The position numbers were made by a program, and so were the translations under genes. Below the pieces are notes generated by a model. It was not told the origin of the DNA, did no database searches, and saw only the letters and a list, made by a program, of their open reading frames with translations. A DNA stretch of 64,000 nucleotides from Lysinibacillus parviboronicapiens (GTDB taxonomy: Bacteria > Bacillota > Bacilli > Bacillales_A > Planococcaceae). The stretch's first letter is position 1, and each line of letters starts with the position of its first letter. The stretch lies in assembly GCF_003049575.1 (NCBI RefSeq), contig NZ_PYWI01000004.1, positions 124,001 to 188,000 of the forward strand, in the 5' to 3' direction. Shown here one piece after another: positions 59,080 to 64,000 of this stretch.

Positions 59080-60633
59080 CTAGTTAGAGAACTTGACCTC
59101 AGACATATCATGGAACCAGAATGGATAGCTTTTCAGACCTGTTACTTGCTTGTCAGAACCCCACACAATTTGATAATCCGCAATATACACTGCTGCCGAT
59201 TGCTCAGCTAGGATTTCTTGTGCACGTTGGTAATAGGCAATCTGTTTCGCCTGATCCGTTTCTTTCAGGACATCCGTCATAATTTGATCATACTCATCAT
59301 TTTTAAACAGGAAGAAGTTTTCGCCATCATTCGTTGAAATGTAATCATTTAAAATTTCATAGGCTGACGCACGACCCGTTAAATCAATAGTCGTCATTTG
59401 ATAATCGCGACCAAAATACACACGATCTAGCCAAATACCCCACTCCACGACTTCAATTTCCACATCCACACCGATTTCCTTTAAATTAGCCACGACGATT
59501 TGTGCAATATTTGAATACATATCATTGTGCGAAGACACGGTAATTTTTGTTTTGAAGCCGTCAGGGTAGCCAGCCTGTGCTAGTAATGCTTTCGCTTTTT
59601 CTACATCCTGTGCATACATTTTTTCTAAGCCCATTTTTTGGTAGTCACCCATCGCTGGGCTCATATTAGAGCCTAGCGGTACTGCGTATCCTGCAAACAC
59701 GGAGTCAATAATATCTGATTTACTAATAGCATAGTTCATGGCTTGACGTACTTTCACATTATCGAAAGGTGCTTTTGTTTCGTTAAATGTCACGATTAAC
59801 GATGAGTTGTTATTTTGATGTGATAAAGTATGGCTACCTTCCACTTCACTTACGCGTTGCCAAGGGACACTTGTTAAGTCAACTTCATTGGCCATAAGGC
59901 TCATGATTGCTGCTTGATCGTCTGATTGGAATGCAAACGTTACTTTATCTAAATAAGGGAGACCTTCTTTCCAGTAGTTTTCATTCTTCGTTAACGCCAA
60001 ATTAGTCCCTGGAGAATACTTCACGTAAGCGAATGGCCCTGTACCAATGGGATTTTCATTATGCTTGCCATCATTACTTTTTGGAACGATAGCCGATTGC
60101 CGTGCAGTTAATGAATATAAGAAGTTTGAATTTGGTTCTTTTAATGTGATGACAAAAGTGCTAGCATCAGGTGCTTCAGTAGACGCCACATTGTCGAAGT
60201 TATTCGACATTTTCTCGCCACCATTCTTGCCCATTAAACGATCAAACGAATATTGAATATCTTCCACCGTTACATCCTCACCATTGTGGAATTTGACACC
60301 TGAACGAATTTTAAATGTATAGGTTAATCCATCTTCGGAAATTTCATAGCTTTCAGCTAAGCCTTCTTTTAACGAACCATCCGTTTCTGGCGCCATCAAC
60401 CCTTCGAAAATATTAAGAATCATTTGGTAAGAAATTGATGCTGTTGCTTTATGTGGATCTAGAAAGTCTGGGTCATCATTCACACGGACCACGATTGCTT
60501 GCGGTACATCTGTTGTCGATCCATCTGTAGTCCCTTGGCTTGTATCCTTCCCGCCATCACTCGAACAGGCACTAATGATTAGAACTACAATCAATGTCAA
60601 CATTAATAAAATCCAATTCTTTCGCTGCTTCAT
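59080..60633 (-). CDS. Peptide-binding lipoprotein of ABC transporter (SBP_bac_5)
   Basis: About 517 residues. Lipoprotein signal ending VLIISACSS (Cys about 23), a Ser/Thr-rich linker, then the family 5 solute-binding fold (FKIRSGVKFHNGEDVTVEDI, NPIGTGPFAYVKYSPG, VRQAMNYAISKSDIIDSVFA). DppE/DdpA/OppA-type binding protein for peptides outside the cell. Start ATG 60633 follows GGGGGAG. Downstream of an S58 peptidase gene and upstream of the DppB-type permease gene, so peptide import and cleavage are encoded together. Confidence 0.9.
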   Translation of the reverse strand: MKQRKNWILLMLTLIVVLIISACSSDGGKDTSQGTTDGSTTDVPQAIVVRVNDDPDFLDPHKATASISYQMILNIFEGLMAPETDGSLKEGLAESYEISEDGLTYTFKIRSGVKFHNGEDVTVEDIQYSFDRLMGKNGGEKMSNNFDNVASTEAPDASTFVITLKEPNSNFLYSLTARQSAIVPKSNDGKHNENPIGTGPFAYVKYSPGTNLALTKNENYWKEGLPYLDKVTFAFQSDDQAAIMSLMANEVDLTSVPWQRVSEVEGSHTLSHQNNNSSLIVTFNETKAPFDNVKVRQAMNYAISKSDIIDSVFAGYAVPLGSNMSPAMGDYQKMGLEKMYAQDVEKAKALLAQAGYPDGFKTKITVSSHNDMYSNIAQIVVANLKEIGVDVEIEVVEWGIWLDRVYFGRDYQMTTIDLTGRASAYEILNDYISTNDGENFFLFKNDEYDQIMTDVLKETDQAKQIAYYQRAQEILAEQSAAVYIADYQIVWGSDKQVTGLKSYPFWFHDMSEVKFSN

Positions 60634-60653
60634 CACGTTTCTCCCCCTTTGCC

Positions 60654-61619
60654 TTATGTGCTTTGTATACTTACATAGCTTTCAACATTCCCCAATTTGT
60701 CAGCGGATTTAACCCCAGTTACAATTGCCTCTTCCATAACCTTTGTTGCTAAATGCCCAATATAGTCAACCGGATACGTTTTATCGCCTGTGCCTAGCAC
60801 GAAAATCGTATCGCCATCCAGCATTGTGTGGACAGGATAAATCGTACGTGCCAGTGCATTTTGTGTAAGCTGTGCGATTTTTTTGGCCTCCGCTTTTGTT
60901 AATTTTGCATTTACGGCAATTACACCAATTGTCGTATTCGTGCCAGCTAAAGCTTGGGATTGGCCGTGCTTTTCTAAATAAGCGCAACTATCAATCCATT
61001 GTGCAGTTTCAGCATTGCGTGCCCCGACAAGTATCTCTCTCGTATCTGGGTCCTTTATGTCCCCGACGGCATTGACCGCGACAATAGCCCCGACAACAAG
61101 GCCATCTTGTCCAGTCATTGAGGTACTGCCTAACCCGCCTTTCATGCAAAATTGTGGGCCTGCTAGTTTACCAACCGTTGCACCATAGCCAGCGCCCGTA
61201 TTGCCATTCGCAAAATCACCTACGACCGCATTTTTTGCCGCCTCATAGCCCATTTCGGCTGTCGGTCTTGTACGTGGATCACCGATAAATAAATCGAACA
61301 GCACCGCACTTGGTACTATTGGAATTTTCACAATTCTCGCGTCAACGCCAACACCCTGATCTTCCAAAAAGTGCATCACTCCTGTTGCCGCATCTAAGCC
61401 AAATGCACTGCCGCCCGATAAGCAAATACCATGTACACGCTCAATTTCATTAATCGGGTCGAGCGCATCTGTTTCGCGTGTGCCCGGTGCAGAGCCTCGC
61501 ACATCGACACCACATACAGCACCATTTTCCACAAGAATGGCAGTGCAGCCTGTGATACCTTCCTTATTTTCTGCATGTCCTACTTTCACACCAGGCACAT
61601 CGGTAATATTGCCAAACAT
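60654..61619 (-). CDS. S58 (P1) family peptidase, second member
   Basis: 321 residues. Begins MFGNITDVPGVKVGHAENKE; has GVDVRGSAPGTRETDAL and GGSAFGLDAATGVM, typical of the bacterial P1/L-aminopeptidase branch, and NTTIGVIAVNAKLTKAEAKK, where the family's self-cleavage gives an N-terminal Thr. Distinct from the DmpA-like protein at 1228. Start ATG 61619 follows GAGGTG; a longer frame to 61676 lacks a good site. It lies in the peptide transporter operon between the ATPase and binding protein genes, so it likely cleaves imported peptides or amides. Confidence 0.85.
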   Translation of the reverse strand: MFGNITDVPGVKVGHAENKEGITGCTAILVENGAVCGVDVRGSAPGTRETDALDPINEIERVHGICLSGGSAFGLDAATGVMHFLEDQGVGVDARIVKIPIVPSAVLFDLFIGDPRTRPTAEMGYEAAKNAVVGDFANGNTGAGYGATVGKLAGPQFCMKGGLGSTSMTGQDGLVVGAIVAVNAVGDIKDPDTREILVGARNAETAQWIDSCAYLEKHGQSQALAGTNTTIGVIAVNAKLTKAEAKKIAQLTQNALARTIYPVHTMLDGDTIFVLGTGDKTYPVDYIGHLATKVMEEAIVTGVKSADKLGNVESYVSIQST

Positions 61620-61717
61620 CGTCAACACCTCTTTTTCCATCAATTTATGCCTCGGTTTCATCGCTCTCATTAGCAAAAAAATGCGTAATTCCCATTTGAA
61701 AATATCGAAAATTCAGC

Positions 61718-62695
61718 TTATTTGTCATATAAAAAGCAAGCTACACGCTGTTGTTCATTTATTTTTTGCAGTGTAGGCCGCTGCTGATGACATTTTTCCA
61801 TCACACATGGACACCGCGTATGGAATACACAACCAATTGGTGGATTCATAGGACTCGGTAGCTCGCCCTGCAATGGCATGACCTGTTTTGGCTCATCAAA
61901 ATTAACAACTGGAATCGCAGATAATAATGCCTTTGTATACGGATGGAGAGGCTGTGCATATAATTCCTTTTTCGTGCCAATTTCCACCACTCGCCCTAAA
62001 TACAAGACGGCTACACGATCACTAATATGTTTGACCACACTTAAATCATGCGAAATAAATAAATACGTTAACTGAAATTCCTCTTGCAAATCCATCATTA
62101 GGTTCAAGACCTGTGATTGCACGGATACATCGAGTGCTGAGACAGGTTCGTCTGCTATAATAAACGCTGGATTAATGGCCAGTGCACGTGCAATACCAAT
62201 ACGTTGCCGTTGTCCACCAGAGAATTCGTGCGGGAATTTTTGCATCGCGTCTTCTGGTAAACCAACCTTTTGCAAAAGCTCCTTCACCCGTTCTTTCCGT
62301 TGCTCTTTTGTGAACGTCAATTGTAACGCCATCGGTTCTTCAATAATGGCGCCAATACGCATTCGTGGATTCAGGGAGGCGAATGGGTCCTGAAAAATCA
62401 TTTGCATTTGATTGCGATATTTTTGCAATTTACTCCCCTTCAAATGTTGAATTGGATGCCCTTTATACAAAATTTCACCTGCTGTCGGTTCCACAAGCTG
62501 CAAAATTGTACGCCCAAATGTTGATTTCCCTGAGCCGGATTCCCCGACAATACCGAGCGTCTCACCACGGAAAATTTCAATGGAAATATCGTCAACGGCT
62601 TTCACGACCCTTTTTTCTTCCTTCATCGACTTTCGCTTCACAGGAAAGTAGGCTTTTAAATGATTGATTTCAAGTAAGACTTCTTTCTCCGCCAT
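61718..62695 (-). CDS. dppF: Peptide ABC transporter ATPase, DppF/OppF-like
   Basis: 325 residues. Walker A GESGSGKST, signature SGGQRQR, Walker B FIIADEPVSALDVS and the OppF-type C-terminal extension with Fe-S-like cysteines (GCVFHTRCPCVMEKC). Second ATPase of the transporter. Start ATG 62695 follows GGAAGGGGAGC; the upstream extension to 62776 lies in the preceding gene. It overlaps the end of the DppD gene by 26 bp. Confidence 0.92.
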   Translation of the reverse strand: MAEKEVLLEINHLKAYFPVKRKSMKEEKRVVKAVDDISIEIFRGETLGIVGESGSGKSTFGRTILQLVEPTAGEILYKGHPIQHLKGSKLQKYRNQMQMIFQDPFASLNPRMRIGAIIEEPMALQLTFTKEQRKERVKELLQKVGLPEDAMQKFPHEFSGGQRQRIGIARALAINPAFIIADEPVSALDVSVQSQVLNLMMDLQEEFQLTYLFISHDLSVVKHISDRVAVLYLGRVVEIGTKKELYAQPLHPYTKALLSAIPVVNFDEPKQVMPLQGELPSPMNPPIGCVFHTRCPCVMEKCHQQRPTLQKINEQQRVACFLYDK

Positions 62696-63698
62696 GTACA
62701 AGCTCCCCTTCCTCTGTGAATAAATGACAACGTACCTTATGCTCATCTTGAATATGAAAAATCGCTGGCAGCACATGCTGACATTGCTCCATCACAAACG
62801 GACAGCGCGGTGCAAAACGACAGCCATCTGGCAATGCATAAGCTGGTGGCACAGTGCCTGGAATAGTAGGTAATCTTGTGGCCTCTGTGTCAAGGCTTGG
62901 CATCGTTTTTAATAAGGCGCTTGTATAAGGATGCTTCGGATTTAGAAATAACTCACGAACCGGCGCTTCTTCAACGATTTGCCCTGCATACATCACCATC
63001 ACTCGATCGGCGGTTTCGGCCACAACACTCATATCATGTGTGATAAACAATATGGCGGAATGATGTTCTTCCTTCATTTTCTTCATCATCTTCAGAATTT
63101 GTGCTTGCACGGTTACATCCAGTGCCGTCGTCGGCTCATCGGCTATCAATAGCTGAGGATTATTGGACATCGCCATCGCAATCATGACACGTTGCCGCAT
63201 GCCACCTGAAAGCTGATGCGGATACTCTGCAATAATCTTTTCTGCATTGGCAATGCCTACTTCTTGTAAGAGCTTTAGTGATTGTATCCATGCTTCTTTT
63301 TTGGATACCTTTTGATGCCGACGAATGGCTTCGATCATTTGATTGCCAATCGTGAAAACGGGATCCAACGATGTCATCGGTTCTTGAAAGATCATGCCGA
63401 TTTCATTGCCTCTTATATGACTCATCTCTTTACTTTTATAGTCTAGTAGATTTTTACCATTCAGTTTAATGGTGCCTGCTGTGATTTCTCCAGGAGGTAT
63501 CGGCAGTAAGCGCATAATCGACAAGGATGTAATACTCTTTCCACTGCCAGACTCACCTACAAGTGCCACGGTTTCGCCTTTACGGATAGAAAAACTAACA
63601 TCATCGACTACTTTTGCCTGCTTACCATTTTTTAAATGAAATTGTATTTTTAAATGCTTTACTTCTAACAGCACTTGCTGCTCTTCTGCTCGTTCCAC
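62670..63698 (-). CDS. dppD: Peptide ABC transporter ATPase, DppD/OppD-like
   Basis: 342 residues. Walker A GESGSGKS, signature SGGMRQR, Walker B LIADEPTTALDVT and the C-terminal GCRFAPRCPFVMEQC cysteine motif of OppD/DppD. Start is GTG 63698 after AAGGAGGGAAGCGT. First transporter gene of the operon, 15 bp after the aldehyde dehydrogenase stop, so all seven genes from the dehydrogenase to DppC are probably co-transcribed. Confidence 0.92.
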   Translation of the reverse strand: MERAEEQQVLLEVKHLKIQFHLKNGKQAKVVDDVSFSIRKGETVALVGESGSGKSITSLSIMRLLPIPPGEITAGTIKLNGKNLLDYKSKEMSHIRGNEIGMIFQEPMTSLDPVFTIGNQMIEAIRRHQKVSKKEAWIQSLKLLQEVGIANAEKIIAEYPHQLSGGMRQRVMIAMAMSNNPQLLIADEPTTALDVTVQAQILKMMKKMKEEHHSAILFITHDMSVVAETADRVMVMYAGQIVEEAPVRELFLNPKHPYTSALLKTMPSLDTEATRLPTIPGTVPPAYALPDGCRFAPRCPFVMEQCQHVLPAIFHIQDEHKVRCHLFTEEGELVHGGERSLT

Positions 63699-63713
63699 AC
63701 GCTTCCCTCCTTC

Positions 63714-64000
63714 TCACGTAAGATTGGGTGGTGCATAGCGTATCGCAATATTTTTCATTTGCGTGTAATTTCTTAATGCGACAAAGCCTTTTTCACGACC
63801 TATGCCACTCTTTTTATAGCCACCAAATGGCATTTGAATCCCACCGGCCGCCCCATAATTATTGACGAACACTTGTCCAGCCTTGACGCGACTTGCCACA
63901 TAATGTGCCGTATCCAAATCCTTTGACCACACACCTGCCACTAAGCCATAGTCGGTACTGTTTGCTAAAGTAATCGCTTCTTCGACTGTTGTAAAAGTCA
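63714..64000 (-). CDS. Aldehyde dehydrogenase, C-terminal part
   Basis: The last 95 codons of a gene that begins beyond the window: TTVEEAITLANSTDYGLVAG, GQVFVNNYGAAGGIQMPFGG and YKKSGIGREKGF. These are the C-terminal motifs of NAD(P)-dependent aldehyde dehydrogenases (PFGGYKKSGIGRE is the classical one). Succinate-semialdehyde or aminoaldehyde oxidation would fit the aminotransferase and PucR genes nearby, but the substrate cannot be read here. The catalytic cysteine lies outside the window. Confidence 0.88.
   Translation of the reverse strand, partial: TFTTVEEAITLANSTDYGLVAGVWSKDLDTAHYVASRVKAGQVFVNNYGAAGGIQMPFGGYKKSGIGREKGFVALRNYTQMKNIAIRYAPPNLT

Noticed and set aside
1-64000. Prophage, integrative element or genomic island
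   Set aside because: No integrase, transposase, phage structural gene or tRNA-flanked attachment site was seen; gene content is typical chromosomal.

Overview
The window looks like a chromosomal segment of a low-GC, spore-forming Bacillales bacterium, most likely Lysinibacillus or a near relative. The reasons are AT-rich intergenic DNA, strong AGGAGG-type ribosome binding sites, T-box leaders, a ccdA-yneI-yneJ cluster with a nearby yneK-like gene, a lutR-lutABC lactate locus, small DUF1659/DUF2922/YvrJ genes, and Bacillaceae-type dispersed repeats. No tRNA, rRNA, integrase, transposase or CRISPR array was seen.

Layout. 0-3 kb (minus strand): peptide and D-amino-acid enzymes, namely a partial DppA-like D-aminopeptidase, a VanX-type D,D-dipeptidase, an S58 aminopeptidase and an Asp/Glu racemase. 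3.1-3.6 kb: a tandem array of two-hairpin repeats. 3.8-10 kb: an alanine/Na+ symporter and two chemoreceptors. 10-16 kb: a possible caspase-fold protein, a DinB-like protein, a Sco copper chaperone, a YvrJ/DUF2922/DUF1659 set, a DUF2621 protein and the cytochrome c maturation operon ccdA-yneI-ccdC. 16-17 kb: decayed DNA including a pyruvate carboxylase biotinyl-domain remnant. 17-21.4 kb: lutR and lutABC with matching operators. 21.7-24.4 kb: an MFS pump divergent from an HTH-TPR regulator. 24.5-29.1 kb: a Smr-less MutS2 paralogue and a T-box-controlled tyrosyl-tRNA synthetase. 29.2-33.1 kb: a broken GNAT gene, RarD, and a TelA-type protein with a coiled-coil partner gene and a Fur-like box. 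33.5-37.6 kb: an operon of PadR, three DUF2812 paralogues and NatAB. 37.8-45.3 kb: TetR/SDR, BrnQ, carboxylesterase, LysR, DUF1835 and LysE genes. 46-51.5 kb: T-box-controlled proBA, a DMT exporter, a PfkB sugar kinase and an RDD protein. 52-54 kb: YczE-like, GNAT and MarR genes. 54-64 kb: a class III aminotransferase, a PucR regulator and a six-gene peptide ABC transporter/S58 peptidase operon behind an aldehyde dehydrogenase.

How it works together. Both ends of the window deal with peptide import and cleavage, including D-residue enzymes and amino acid racemisation. With the AlsT-type and BrnQ carriers, LysE and EamA exporters, proline synthesis and an aminotransferase, the segment is strongly oriented to amino-acid and peptide use. 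Lactate use (lutABC) and cytochrome maturation (ccdA, sco) supply the respiratory side. Much intergenic space is filled by dispersed repeats and paired-hairpin terminators, and several short gene remnants suggest ongoing decay.
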